A stretch of 64,000 bases of DNA from Haliotis asinina (GCF_037392515.1 NC_090290.1:39951753-40015752); one strand, 5' to 3'; counted from the first letter of the stretch, positions 11,901 through 23,599 are shown. Program-made: numbers and translations. Notes: generated from the sequence alone by a model not told the origin.

Positions 11901-14661
11901 ACCATCAGAATATGAATGCATCATCCATGATAATTGCATAATTTATAAACCATCAGAAAGTGAATGCATCTATCCATGATAATTGTATAATTTATAAACC
12001 ATCAGAATGTGAATGCATCATCCATGATAATTGTATAATTTATAAACCATCAGAAGGTGAATGCATCCATCCATGATAATTGTATAATTCATGAAACCAT
12101 CAGAATGTGAATGCATCATCCATGATAATTGTATAATTCATAAACCATCAGAATGTGAATGCATCATAAATGATAATTGCATAATTTATAAACCATCAGA
12201 AAGTGAATGCATCTATCCATGATAATTGTATAATTTATAAATCATCAGAATGTGAATGCATCATCCATGATAATTGTATAATTTATAACCCATCAGAATG
12301 TGAATGCATCATCCATGATAATTGCGTAATTTATAAACCATCAGAATGTGAATGCATCCATCCCTGATAATTGTATAATTCATAAACCCATCAGAATGTG
12401 AATGCATTCATCCAGGGTAAATGTAACATTCACAAAAAATCAGAATGTAAAATTTACAATCTCTAAATTTTCAATAATTTCTGGTCATACTATATATGTG
12501 ACAATACCTGTCCCAAAAGTTGTAGAACTGGCTGTAGTTGGTGTGGTGTGTCAACAAGCTCCCTGAAAATTGTGCTCACAATGTCCTTAAATATGTTCAA
12601 TGTCTCATCTGAGGTTTTGGGCTCCTCTCCATCGACATCCATGGGTTCCTCCTGACAATCAATATCCATCACCATCAGTACCTCGCCTGCAGGGCAATCA
12701 AACAAATCAGTGCTCAGGATGTAAACTGCTTACTCGTTGCAGTCTGATAAATAGACAGTATTACACAAGATCTCAATACATGCAAATTATACAACCTGAG
12801 TGTCCTTCCTTTGGTATCTGAGTGAAAGTGTAGTGTATTTTGTTTTTACAGATTTGGCTTTAACAAAATGGGCCTGCAGATTTCATTTCGGGCCTGCAGG
12901 TGGCGGCAGGCTCTGATGGCCAGCTGGCAAATTAAAGTATCACAAACACTATGAGGTATGGGTGGATTACTGGCAATCTTTAATTTGGCGGTGATAGGCC
13001 GAGGAAATTTTGGTTGATGTGCAGCTGAGACACAAACAAAACATCTGTCTGTGTGTGTCTGTCTGTCATCCCTAAGGGTTGCTTTCACAGTTTTACTTAC
13101 ACCTCATCCTCTCTATCTCATCAGCCACATGACCAAGGTTGACAGTAGGGATCCGAAGGGCCTTTATGAGATCTTCCACCCAGCCCGGACGTTGGCAAAG
13201 TAACGTGAGCATGACAGATGCTGCTTCACATCGGCCATTGTTATCATATGCTTCCAGAATAAGTTTCTGAAAATACATTATTCTTTGCAAATAACCATGC
13301 ATTCTCAGGGATTGGGATAGAGACCTTTAACAATGGGCCATTTTCGGGATTATTAGCCGTTTCCTGAATATAGAATGGGCCATTGCCTACACCAATTTTA
13401 CAATTTTACATTTCCTAAATTAACTGGTGATTCCATCACAAGCAGTGACAGAGGTCATCACAAGCAATGATAGAAGCAGACATATCCTACCTTCTTTTAA
13501 ATGCATAATGCCATTGAAACCATACCCTATCATTTCCAAGATGATTTGACCCGTGAAGGTCCGAGGGTAGAACAGGCCTTTAGCAACCCAGGCTTGTCGT
13601 AACAGGTGACTGACGGGATCGGTTGGTCAGACTGACTTGGTTGGCACATGTCATCGGTTCCCAATTGTGCAGATCGATGCTCATGCTGTTGATCACTGGA
13701 TAGTCTGGTCCATACTCGATTATTTACAGACAGCTGCCATATAGCTGGAATATTGCTGAGTGTGGCGTAAAACTAAACTCACTCACTCACTCCAAGATGC
13801 TTTGCTAAAAGATCATAGGCACAGACAATACCTTATAAGACGATAAAGAACAGATACAGTCTAGGTAATCAAACATACCCTTGGCAACCGATGATGCATG
13901 TCAGATTGTCATTGTATTATAACCCCAGTTTACAGCATAGACCCCTACTGTTCACCTTACTCTGTAGCATCCTATTTTCTCTGTTAATTGCCACTGTTTC
14001 ACCTTAACATTATAGGCAGAGGCATTAGTTTTTGGATGGAAAATATGTCTCAGCTTGGCTCACAATTAAACAGAGCAATCTCACTCTCCACCAACTGAGC
14101 CTATATCCACAGTCCCACAACACGAGTAAAATGTCGTGTGACTAGTCAGCTTCATCTGGAAGTGGATGTACTGATTTAATTTTCATTGGATGTAGAAATG
14201 TGACGTTCATACTGCCCCATGTGATTTATGATAGTCATAAATATATTTGAAATAACAATGGGAAGATATTTAACATGGGTCTTAATGTAGGAGCATAGTC
14301 ATTTAAGGCTTGAACTACGATTGTTAAGTTAGGTCACTGACACCATCATTTTTATAGTCGGTAAGTATTAAATTTGGCATATGAGGAAACAAATACAGTC
14401 CACTGTACACTGTATCCCCATATATAGCGTAATAAGGGTAAAGCTAAACATGTAATCACCAGCATAGAAAGCCAGTCCTCTAACCCACTCAGCCACTGTG
14501 TTTTCCATGGTAACATAAACTTAAGTTACCTCATCAGCTGCAGTCAAGGCCTCGATGTAAAAGCGAAGATGACGGGGGTCCACATTCTCCACAAAGCAGG
14601 GACGGATTTTTCTGTACAGTCTGTCATGAGGTGGATCATTCTTACAGGACTGGTGATACAT
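6377..14661 (-). CDS. CARD-LRR innate-immunity-type protein, complete, five coding exons
   Basis: Exons on the minus strand are 14661-14530, 13266-13101, 12686-12508, 11188-10918 and 8907-6377. They total 3279 nt and encode 1092 aa, and every junction is GT-AG with matching phase (0, 1, 0, 1). Residues about 10-98 look like a CARD of the RIG-I/MDA5/MAVS type ('LRFYIEAL', 'CQRPGWVEDLIKALR'). Residues 168-248 form a beta-rich module, 250-730 are alpha-rich and unassigned, and about 735-1050 are ribonuclease-inhibitor-type leucine-rich repeats as in NLR C-termini. I see no Walker A motif, so no NACHT ATPase. The start is set by an in-frame TGA upstream of the first ATG in the same exon. It is probably a cytosolic immune sensor or adaptor; the function is inferred from domains alone. 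Confidence 0.82.
9341..9607 (+). mobile_element. SINE family A, full-length, with 14-bp target duplication
   Basis: The copy is bracketed by perfect direct repeats CCCCAATATGCTGG at 9327-9340 and 9608-9621. It begins 'gacctgtgaaggtcccgggg' and ends '...aaaactaaactcactcact'. These flanks define the family's true ends and show insertion through staggered target cleavage, as in retroposition. Confidence 0.9.
10728..10896 (+). repeat. tRNA-derived SINE family B copy
   Basis: Box A-like 'gtggcccagtggtaaaaac', box B 'gggttcgatcc', then the family body and a 3' end 'attgctggagtattgctgaa' with (CACT)n tail. Confidence 0.82.
10918..11188 (-). CDS. CARD-LRR gene, coding exon 4 (beta-rich module)
   Basis: Acceptor 'aactgtgttgcag', 271 bp, donor 'gtaagaatc'. 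It encodes MSDVLFRSSSYGCLELSFQV... to ...SECEYFLDDSG. The pattern (strand, 'SLYNLRSLHEGGALCDAL' helix, two strands ending in an acidic stretch) resembles a module I recall beside CARD or death domains in mollusc and echinoderm immune proteins (TRADD-N-like). That family name is from memory and unverified. Confidence 0.82.
11189..12507 (-). other. Intron 3 of the CARD-LRR gene
   Basis: More than half of the intron is the 48-bp minisatellite at 11741-12440. The rest is unique AT-rich sequence. Confidence 0.75.
11741..12440 (+). repeat. 48-bp minisatellite, about 14-15 units
   Basis: The unit contains 'aaaccatcagaatgtgaatg', 'catccatgataattg' and 'tataattcat'. The period is 48 bp (for example 11755 to 11803), with a few 1-2 bp slips. 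Because 48 is a multiple of 3, the first units make a spurious open frame of repeated 'HKPSECECIIHDNC'. It lies inside an intron. Confidence 0.92.
12508..12686 (-). CDS. CARD-LRR gene, coding exon 3 (acidic linker)
   Basis: Acceptor 'gattgccctgcag', 179 bp, phase 1 in and 0 out, donor 'gtattg'. It encodes an acidic stretch ('DIDCQEEPMDVDGEEP') followed by an amphipathic helix ('IFKDIVSTIFRELVDT'). It links the CARD to the beta-rich module. Confidence 0.8.
13101..13266 (-). CDS. CARD-LRR gene, coding exon 2 (second half of CARD)
   Basis: Acceptor 'atgtattttcag', 166 bp, donor 'gtaagt'. The donor was chosen over an overlapping GT two bases earlier because only it keeps phase with exon 3 (shared Cys codon). 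It encodes KLILEAYDNNGRCEAASVML then CQRPGWVEDLIKALR, the helix 3-6 part of a CARD. The 'RPGW' turn is typical of RIG-I/MDA5-type CARDs. Confidence 0.85.
13267..14529 (-). other. Intron 1 (coding) of the CARD-LRR gene
   Basis: Contains the target-flanked family A SINE at 13549-13790. Otherwise it is unique AT-rich sequence without a recognised exon. Confidence 0.7.
13549..13790 (+). mobile_element. SINE family A with 14-bp target duplication
   Basis: Flanked by TCCAAGATGATTTG (13535-13548) and TCCAAGATGCTTTG (13791-13804), which differ at one base. The body runs from 'acccgtgaaggtccgagggt' to the (CACT)n tail. Confidence 0.87.
14530..14661 (-). CDS. CARD-LRR gene, coding exon 1 (start of CARD)
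   Basis: Encodes 44 residues, MYHQSCKNDPPHDRLYRKIR through 'DPRHLRFYIEALTAADE', and ends at donor 'gtaact' in phase 0. The exon itself begins at 14693 after acceptor 'ttactttcag'. The 32 bases between hold an in-frame TGA, so translation cannot start further upstream in this exon. Confidence 0.83.
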
Positions 14662-14729
14662 TGTAGCAGGTAACACCGAGATTCACCAGCAGACTGAAAG
14701 TAACAAGGATGAAAATGATCAACTCACCT

Positions 14730-15015
14730 GTTTTCTGAGGGACTGTTGTTGCTTTGCTACAACCTTTAAGTCAACAGCTACAACACAAGATGGCCAATTC
14801 AAAAATCTGGTATCCAGAAAGGAACATATTTTTCAGAATATACATAGTTTCTGAGGGACTGTTGTTGCTTTGCTACAACCTTTAATCCAACAGCTACAAC
14901 ACAAGATGGCCGATTCAAAAATCTGGTATCCAGAAAGGAACATATTTTACAGAATATACATAGTTTCTGAAGGACTGTTGTTACTTTGGTACAACACTAA
15001 ATTCAACAGCTACAT
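14730..15015 (-). repeat. About 116-bp tandem repeat, 2.4 units, intronic
   Basis: Units begin near 14732, 14848 and 14963 with 'tttctgagggactgttgtt'. The first two are nearly identical; the third is partial and diverged. Confidence 0.85.
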
Positions 15016-15354
15016 CATGTAATAATGTAGTTTAACATCTTGTCCCAAAAAAATGAACATATTGTATCAAATAAACAGTCCATAATAATAAATACTAAAC
15101 AAGAAACTGTATATGTTTTAGAGTAATCTATACTTGCCAAATACTTACTGACTTGCACTGGATCTTTAGATATATTAGCATCAAAGTGTGTAGGAGATTG
15201 TAATAATACCTATGGCACCAGACCAAACCATTCAACAGTTGATGAACCCTGAGTGGCACATCTGGAAGCCTAAACCTGTTTGGCAATTACTGCACTGTCC
15301 CAGCAATGTTACAATTCCCAAATCGTGATAGATACAAGTAAACAAAAATAACTG

Positions 15355-15985
15355 ACAAAATCAATGACAGCCTCTTCACGTAATTTCTGAGCATAATTCT
15401 AAAATACTTTATGTACAAAATAGCTGATCCCCACTAGTACATGTTTGCAAAATTGATGAGTGCACATCCACCCTCCCACCCAACCTGGAACAAAATGGGT
15501 GACCTTGCCCCACTGTAGTAAAACATGTGTTCATTAGTAAATGAAGCACGGATGAAATTAACAATATGATGTGCTGCAAAAAAAACAAACAAGTGAACAT
15601 ACAGGCATACAACTGAGATCTAGTTTTTCGGATTCTGCACTCATAATTTTACAAAACTTCCCAAAGCATTTGCAAAACCATTGCGTATACGGACTGTTCA
15701 TAATTCGTGGCTAGGGGGTGATAATTGTTTTCGTGGATAAGCATGTACATGATGAATAACTACACACATGCACACACACCCCAACCTAAAATTCATGTAC
15801 AAAGTGATCATTCATGTACAAAATCAATGACAGCCCCTTCCCATAATTTCTAAGAATAAAACATAAACAAAATATGTCTAAAACATTTTTTATGTACAAA
15901 ATAGTTGATCCCCCTACTACATGTGCTGCAAGATTGATGAGTGCAACTCCCATCCCCCGACCTCTGCAGAACAAAATGGGTGACC
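15355..15985. repeat. Two copies of a dispersed ~150-bp repeat
   Basis: 15358-15510 and 15818-15985 share 'acaaaatcaatgacagcc', 'tatgtacaaaatag' and 'aacaaaatgggtgacc' blocks. A more diverged relative sits near 58920-59010. The type of element is unknown. Confidence 0.65.
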
Positions 15986-16536
15986 CGCCTCACTTGAAAT
16001 CATCATTACCCACTTGCCATACATTATGAAACTTGTGAAGTGATGAACAGATTTCAATATTTCCATTATTGCTTTAAAACTCCTTATCACTTAAGATAGT
16101 TTCTAGATCATATCCGTCAATGTAAAAGAAGGCATATTTTATAAGACATTTTCATCTGTTTGAACCAAGCAGTTATACTCACCTGCAGTCTTCTGAGAAA
16201 TGACAATGACACCAAGTATATAATATCCCCTGTTAGCAAATCTAGAGTATTTGTCAACAATTCCCCAAAGATCGACAACATTTTCTTGGATTATATTATT
16301 CCACAGACAAATATCTAGTTTCCTGATAACAAACTTCTGACTAAGCTGTATCATTCTGATGTGTAGGAAATCTGTCATCCAGTCGATCAAGATGAAGAGG
16401 ATGTCCTCACTCCTTTAGATCATAATAAATATCCTGAGATGAACAGGAATACAGAACTGAACCTTGTCCTCACTATTAGACAACGTAAAGGCACAATGTC
16501 ACGCTTTTTCAAATTCAACAATATTTTTATATACTT

Positions 16537-16640
<104 letters not shown>

Positions 16641-16693
16641 GGCGAAACGATTCAGTTCAATTTGTTGTAAATCAAATCTGACATCTTAGTTTC

Positions 16694-16882
16694 ATTATGT
16701 CAATTTGAAAGAAGGCAAAATGTGATTCGTTGAAGCCAAGCTATAGCTAATTATCCGTTATGTCAATTTGAAAGAAGGCAAAATGTGATTCGTTGAAGCC
16801 AAGCTATAGCTAATTATCCATTATGTGAATTTGAAATAAGGCAAAATGTGATTTGTTGAAGCCAGGCTATAGCTAATTATCC
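16694..16882. repeat. 62-bp tandem repeat, three units
   Basis: Units starting 'ttatgtcaatttgaaagaag' repeat at about 16694, 16756 and 16819 and end 'agctatagctaattatcc'. The first two are nearly identical; the third has several changes. Confidence 0.9.
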
Positions 16883-18159
16883 AGTGAAGATTGTTGCTAG
16901 TAGATGTCACCAAAGTGCTGTTCTGTGTTTAAATATAACTTATTTGTTTGAAAAATGTTACATCTTTACATTCCTGTACAAATCTTGGAACAAAGTTTTC
17001 AGTGTGATATGTTTGTTTTAATAAACTCTGAGAGTTGAATGAAATCTGATCTTTTTGCATGAATTATAGAATTGAAAACGATCCACTAAAGGATAGAATA
17101 TTGAAAATCGAATGGAATCGCATCGAGGGCTGCATGAATTGTTGCAGTCCTAAAAATAGCTCCCTACTGATACAAAAGAAAACTCATAATACCTTACGAC
17201 TTGCTTGAAATCATTTATTGAAACTTTCTGGCAGATAGGTCCCACACACATAACACTTGACACATGGAATGAAATTGAAACATTGAAAACAGTTGCATGG
17301 TGTATTGTTAGTGTTTAACAAACTCACCTCAATCACGTTGCGTTATAGGATATTCATCAAGAACACTCCAAGGGACATAACTCTATGTTTGGTCTGTAGA
17401 GGGCTCAAGAGTTGATTTAGTGCAACGTTGCATTAATGCATTCAAACTTTTTAATTATATGGTAGGTGCACTGGGGGATGATAATTAGTATTAATGATAG
17501 AAATGCAATATTGATTTTTAGTGAAGTGTGGCGTGATAGTGTGCCTTTAAGTATATTATGTAACATGTCCCCATTGTTGAGTAGTTACAGAAAAGTTACT
17601 CTCAATTTCTCAAGAGCAGCTGTGCCACATAGACATAAAGGCTTATTTTTTTAAGAAATAGTATCATTCTTGAGAATACTCCCCTTCCATTCACATTCCA
17701 AAGTCCACTGTGAACAGTGTCTTTGTCTTTGGTACAATGCAGAGAACCCTCTCAATAGGCCATTCTGCATAAGTACTAGTACTCAGACAACGGAGGATGT
17801 CACAGATGGATTTTGACAGACCTGTATGCAAAATATGTCTTGCTTGCTGTATGACACCACTAACAAATATTCCACTGTATGACGGTAGCGTGTATACAGT
17901 GGACTGCAGACCGGACCGGTCTGATATTACCAGCAATGATCCACAAGGAATAATCCACCAGCCACAATACAGCAGCAATGATCCACCAGCAATAATCAAT
18001 AATCTGCCAGCAAACGATCCACCAGCAAAGATCATCCAGTAACGATCACCATCATGAACACTGATGTACATACCTGGAATATGATGAAATGTGTCAACGA
18101 AATCAGCAAGCATGACCAATCAATCCTGTTAGTCGCCTCTTATGACTTAATGAGATTGT

Positions 18160-18320
18160 GAGGTGGCCTAGTGGTAAAAGCGTTCACTTGTCTCGCTGAA
18201 GACCCAGGTTCAGTTCACCACAATGGGTACAATGTGTGAAGCCCATTTCTGAGCTAGCCTGAAATGGTATCACTGGAATATTGCTAAAAGCAGTGTAGAA
18301 CTAAACTCAGTCAGTCAGTT
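18160..18320 (+). repeat. tRNA-derived SINE family B copy
   Basis: Head 'gtggcctagtggtaaaagcg' (box A) and 'caggttcagttc' (box B, decayed), then 'gggtacaatgtgtgaagccc' and a 3' end with a variant (CAGT)n tail. Confidence 0.82.
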
Positions 18321-18892
18321 TAGTTAGTTTAACATCTCTATAGGATGGTAAGATGTGACACAGCAAAACTATTTGTGTAGATAGACAGAAGTCATGGACG
18401 GACATACCTTTATAACTTTCACTTTCACTATTACACAATTTCCTACATGTACAGAACTACTTTAACAGCTTCTTTTATCCTGGTTATTATGAAATCTGAT
18501 GTGTATATAGCCGATCTTCTGTGTTCATATATTATGAGTTTCACACACTTTAGAATCTAGCAAATGAACAGATAATGGAACAATTCACAGATCACTAAAC
18601 GAACACTCAGTCTTTGACAAATATAATATGATATATTATGAAGGCGTTCAAGTGACATTTGATTAAGGAGAGGATTAGGGCTGGGAGATAATAGTCTGCA
18701 TCTGAACTGTGGTCACGTAGAGAAACCTTGCTCCAATAACGGAAGTCGTTTCACTAGGTAAATATGACTTTTCTTCACTAAATGTTTTTAAGGTTTGAAA
18801 GTTTTTTTATCTCCTCTTAACTGTGTGATTTGATGAACTGTGTTCACTTAGTTATTTTATGCGAGTGTTGAGGTCAGTATGTAGTTTTTGGA

Positions 18893-19031
18893 GTGAGTGA
18901 GTTTAGTTTTACGCCACACTCATCAATATTCCAGCTATATGGTGGTGGTCTGTAAATAATGAAGTCTGAACCACACAATCCAGTGCATGGGTTGCTGAAG
19001 GCCTGTTCTACCCCAGGCCTTCAGGGGACGA
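18893..19031 (-). mobile_element. SINE family A, internally shortened, with target duplication
   Basis: Flanked by AGTTTTTGGA at 18883-18892 and 19032-19041. It starts with (GTGA)n and jumps from 'cacaatccagtg' straight to 'catgggttgctgaaggcctg', so about 125 bp of the middle is missing. Confidence 0.85.
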
Positions 19032-19245
19032 AGTTTTTGGAACATTATTCAACATGGCTAACATGCAAGTCAGGATGTACCTCATCCTGAAGGTGGCCGT
19101 ATATTACTACATGCTGGTTTGCAAGACCACTGTTAGACCACCACACTCCACAAGTCCACTCTTTCCATCAAAGATTAAAGAAAAGAAGCCAAGAAGAAGT
19201 GACACCCATTCCTACCATCTATACTGAAGAACTTGCAGGAAATGT

Positions 19246-19251
19246 GTGAAA

Positions 19252-19334
<83 letters not shown>

Positions 19335-19335
19335 A
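19246..19335. repeat. (AAAT)n microsatellite, about 90 bp
   Basis: A perfect tetranucleotide run of about 22 units. Confidence 0.97.
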
Positions 19336-20375
19336 AATACCTTTGGTTATCATCAGTTGGTTCGTTATGACTGCACATACTCAAGAAGAGTAATGTTCAA
19401 TTTACTGTTATATGTTTGTGAAAAGAAGTATTGTCTGAAGACTCCACAGCGTTGATTTCCAAGATACTTCCACTATATTCTGTATAGTCATCTCTGTTCA
19501 AAGAGAAAAAGAAACTTGCTGCAAAACTACCCACAGTTGAATGTAAATGTGTTATGAGGCCAAGGCAGAAACTTGTACAGGCAGCTTGATGAAATACTTA
19601 AAATATTCATGACAGAATTTGTAATCAGCACAAGATATTGTATATGGATGCAGTACCTCATGTGATAGATTTCTTATTTTGATGTATTATGCTATCTGGA
19701 ATGTATTTGTATGTCCATATGTGCTGTGCTGAAGTTAAAAAAAGTTCTAATTGATAGAGATATATACCCAGATATAAGGCACCATGTTTTCATACATGAA
19801 TGAGTTCTTTTGTTTGTTTTGACCTTGAAATAAATTATAGTGCATATATCTCACTTTTTTATTTTTATTCTTATTCTTAACCTTGTATTCTTAAGTGATC
19901 GATATAATTCGGACATGAACCCCATGAAATTGATCTCAATGAATTAATTAATGATTAATTTCTATGGTTTACGCTCAGCTAGCCAACAATTAAAACAGAT
20001 CACTGAATCTTAAAATCAGTCATGCATGTGTGTAATGATGCAGTAATGTGACATCTCTATAACCAGTTAAGCTACAGTTTGTATCAGACCTCATCATTGA
20101 CAGTAAGGGTTAAGGGTTGGGATGGGGGTTGTATAATTTTGGGACAGTGAGAGAGTCTAAATATCACATGAAATACCGAGTAAACTTCAAATGAAAAATA
20201 AAAGTTGTAAATACCAAATGGAATGCAAATAATGAAAACCAGAAAAAACAATCAAATTTAACATGAATTGAGAAGAGTTGAGTAAAGTAAAAACTGACGG
20301 GCTCAACAGCACATCTATCGTGGTCAGCGTTTCAAAAACTGTGCAATAACAACCTCATCGCCTTACCTGTGATTA

Positions 20376-20385
20376 GGAAATTCCC
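20376..20385 (-). promoter_or_regulatory. kappaB-consensus site
   Basis: Minus strand GGGAATTTCC fits GGGRNNYYCC exactly. It lies inside the candidate first exon. Confidence 0.45.
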
Positions 20386-20437
20386 TGACTTAATCTCAAC
20401 ACCAGATTAAACGTGAGTCCATTCCATAATCACAAAC

Positions 20438-20455
20438 TCGAAACTTTAGTTTCGA
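20438..20455. promoter_or_regulatory. IRF-like palindrome
   Basis: TCGAAACTTTAGTTTCGA is an 18-bp near-perfect palindrome with two inverted GAAACT half-sites, resembling interferon-regulatory-factor elements. Confidence 0.4.
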
Positions 20456-20466
20456 TATTGACGTTT

Positions 20467-20476
20467 GGAAATCCCC
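20467..20476 (-). promoter_or_regulatory. kappaB-consensus site
   Basis: Minus strand GGGGATTTCC fits GGGRNNYYCC. It overlaps the expected transcription start. Confidence 0.45.
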
Positions 20477-20491
20477 GAGAGGAAGTTGTTA

Positions 20492-20501
20492 CTATTTATA
20501 G
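20492..20501 (-). promoter_or_regulatory. TATA box
   Basis: Minus strand CTATAAATAG. It is correctly oriented and spaced for the candidate first exon of the CARD-LRR gene. Confidence 0.5.
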
Positions 20502-20859
20502 CATTCGCAACTTCTCGCGCTTTTCCGTAAAATATCATATCACACGAGAGGAGGTGGTGATAGTTGAGGAGTTACTTCCCTTGGCATGGTGATGCATTTA
20601 TGCTGCGCGCAAACTGAACATGTGAAGAAGTCGAAATCATGATAAAAACTGTCGATATGTTCAACATATATCACAGTGATATATGTTTATTTCAAGTCTA
20701 GCATGCTCCAGATGTGCATGTCACTGAGATGCAACACACAAAAAGACATGAAGATGGATGCCTGAATGAAAGGAATTTCACGTACCGGATAGACCGGTTG
20801 GCCATCCATCTTTGAGCAACGACATCCGTGACGATGCGGTTTAGAATTGCTGTTGTCCT

Positions 20860-20973
20860 TGGTTGTCCTAAGAGGCGACTAACAGGATCAAGTGGAAGGA
20901 CGACTTCACTGATTTCGTTGTGATATATCGCATCCCAAGTGCGTAAATCGATGTTCATGCTGCTGATCACTGG
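20860..20973 (+). repeat. SINE family A fragment
   Basis: Contains 'gtcctaagaggcgactaaca' and 'gatgttcatgctgctgatca'. Both ends are missing. Confidence 0.6.
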
Positions 20974-21473
20974 GGTTATTACCCCTAGGACAAATTTGTC
21001 GAGATCGATTAATAACCAAAGCATACGCAACCATGTAGGCAGATTTGCCAAGGTGTACGAACCGTACAACCCGTGAAATCTGTCACGTTACACACTACAC
21101 GAGGGTAGGTACGAATTCTAATGACCTTGAACTTAGTGTGTCTACCAAACGGCTGATCGTTTCGAAATTTTAGAGCTGACGTAGACATTATGAGTATGAA
21201 AAGAGCAATAAAATTGTTACTATAATTTCTTATTTGTGTGTGTCAGTAAATGTATCCCAAAAATAAAATGTCTCTGTATTTCACTTGTCGTTTAACAAAG
21301 CTTAAAATTTGACCATTTTTATCATGGCTAAGCCATCCCGAGTTATGTCCCTTTACGACCGTTCAGGTAATGTCACAACGAAACGTCTTGCGTCTCATTC
21401 TGCCAAATGTTGAATTGTGTTAATTAAATAAAAGCTAAATTAAAAGATCTTAAAGTTGATAAATTCGTCACAC

Positions 21474-21531
21474 TGACATAGCTGAAATATTGTTGAGTGC
21501 GGTACAAAACTAAACTCACTCACTGAGTAGC
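21474..21531 (+). repeat. SINE family A 3'-end fragment
   Basis: 'atagctgaaatattgttgag' to '...aaaactaaactcactcactg'. Only the tail half remains. Confidence 0.65.
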
Positions 21532-21734
21532 GAGCAGGGAAACAAGAAGAACCATTTTTTAAAGTTTTCTGAGGCGTTAATGATCGAGTCACGCAATCTT
21601 GAGCATTATGTGGACTGGGATATGTATGTATATGTAACTAGGATACAATGATGAAGTCAGCGAAAATGACCACCCAATCCCGATACCAAGATCAGATCGA
21701 AACCGGTTTTTGACATGTTCACCGGCAAATGATT

Positions 21735-21895
21735 GATTGAGTGAGTATGCCTTGACGCCGCTATCAGCAATATTCCAGCAATATCACGGACACCGGAAGT
21801 GGTCTTCACAATATGTACCCATGTGGGGAATCAAACCCCGGTCTTCGTCCTGACTAGCCAACGCTTTAACCACTAGACTATCCTACCATCCCGTC
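21735..21895 (-). repeat. tRNA-derived SINE family B copy
   Basis: In reverse orientation: box B 'ggggtttgattcc', body 'ccacatgggtacatattgtg' and a short (CACT)-type tail at 21738-21748. Confidence 0.8.
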
Positions 21896-22112
21896 TGCAA
21901 TTGAACCACTGATATTCAGCCAACCAAGAATGATTGATGTTTTAACAGGAATCAAACTTAAGTGTGCCATTCTTAACGAGACATAACTATAAACAGTTAT
22001 CAGTGAGATCGATGTTTTTTTTCCTAATACAGCAAACTGCATTGCCCAACGCGCCTTTAAATGCGGCACCTAGCAAAAACATGTAATATGTAATTAATGT
22101 GTAGCATAATCT

Positions 22113-22330
22113 TGAGAGTTGAGTTTTACGCCGCACTCAGGAATATTTCAGCGATTGTCTGTAAATAATTGAGTCTGGACAACAGCATGAACATCGACCT
22201 ACGCAAACGGGATATGATGACGTGTCAACCAAGTCGGTGAACCAGGCCACCCGATCCCGTTAGTCGCCTCTTACCACAAGCATGCGTTACTGAAGATCAG
22301 TTCAAACCCGGATCTTCACGGGTCCCGAGT
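22113..22330 (-). repeat. SINE family A copy
   Basis: Near full length, with a small internal deletion after 'cagcgattg'. Flanks 'gtagcataatctt' (about 22101) and 'gtagcatgatgtt' (about 22329) may be a decayed target duplication. Confidence 0.78.
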
Positions 22331-23159
22331 AGCATGATGTTAGATTGGCATGTGTCCTTTCATAGTTTCATGATCAGTTGTAGCACAAAAAACACATGCT
22401 TACACTTTAGAACTGAAAACAAAAAAATGTGATTGATGAAACAGTTAAAAAATAACATTCAATTTGTTTTCATGTTTCCTGGGCGGTTTCTGGCATAGTG
22501 CCATGGCATTCGACCTCAATAGTAGTAACGTGTTCCGCCGGTCACTTATAGTAGATAAAACATGTCTTTGTCTACGCTATGCAATACATTTTGTCTGAAA
22601 ACAGGCTGACACGTCGCTCAGTATACAGGCAACATCGATGATCTATTCTTTATATCTTTTTCATAACGAGTAGGAAACCTGCACAACGATTGTTACTGTG
22701 TTAAACAACCCAAGCTGACTCAGTCTCATTTTACCGGACGGTGTTCCCAAACACATTCAGATAAAATAGCATTATCTGAGTCATGTACTGATTCCTCGCC
22801 AATTCTGAAATCAGACCCAGAAACCATCTTCAATATCCGCCGATCCGCTAGACTTGACAGATATTAAGACCGGTTCCGCTGGTATTGATACTGGTTCATA
22901 TACAATAACTGTATTTACAATATTTACTTGGTCAGTATCTGCTTGCGTTTGATCCGCTAGATTTGAGTTTATTTTAATGATTTGCATGTTTTGCTATGTA
23001 CTTTGTTTGTCTTAACTTTATCTCGTGTTCGGCAGAATGTGTTGCTTTTAGATATGTTATTGTCTCCCTGTTTTCAAATTGTTTCATCAGTTGTGCTTAC
23101 ACTCTGTATTTTCCTGACTACGCGCCTGGCACCAGTTATAAGACGACTGTTTGGTGTGT

Positions 23160-23285
23160 GAATGACTGAGTATATGGTGTTACACCGCCTTTAGTGATGT
23201 TCCAGCAATATCATGGTTTCCCACACTGTATCCAATAGGGGAATTCAACCCTGGTCTTCGGCCTGACGAGCGAACATTTAACGCC
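23160..23285 (-). repeat. tRNA-derived SINE family B copy
   Basis: Reverse orientation, with 'cagcaatatcatgg' and box B-like 'gggttgaattcc'. The head is truncated near 'gttaaatgttcgctcg'. Confidence 0.75.
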
Positions 23286-23599
23286 CCTTGCTGTTTGGTA
23301 CAGACAATCCCGTGACTGATAGCCTGACACACAACTGGGATATCCAGTTAATCAACTCACGAGCCTGGGTAACTGACTCCCGACCCATCTTACAAATTAA
23401 TACAGCCTCATCGCTGTGGTAGGGTGAACTACGGTTTAACGTCCGACTTGTGAATATTTCTATCACATGACAACGTGCATGTGTGTGTGTATATTTGGCT
23501 GCTTGTACTAATCCAGATTTAAGCTCTTTTAGTGATAGTTTGCTGAGATACCAAGTCGCAGTTATAAGCATGAATACCCCACTCAGTATACACCGTTCA

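Larger units (their letters stand above)
20367..20470 (-). other. Candidate 5' untranslated exon of the CARD-LRR gene
   Basis: Minus strand ending 'cctaatcacag' before a strong donor 'gtaaggcg' (exon edge 20367), about 30 bp below a TATA box. It would splice to the acceptor at 14693, an intron of about 5.7 kb that contains only repeats. The transcription start near 20470 is inferred from the TATA position. Confidence 0.5.

Noticed and set aside
11719-11979. 86-codon frame of Cys/His/Ile repeats
   Set aside because: A translation of the 48-bp minisatellite, not a metal-binding protein.
20698-21069. 123-codon minus-strand frame
   Set aside because: Overlaps a family A SINE fragment and shows no domain.
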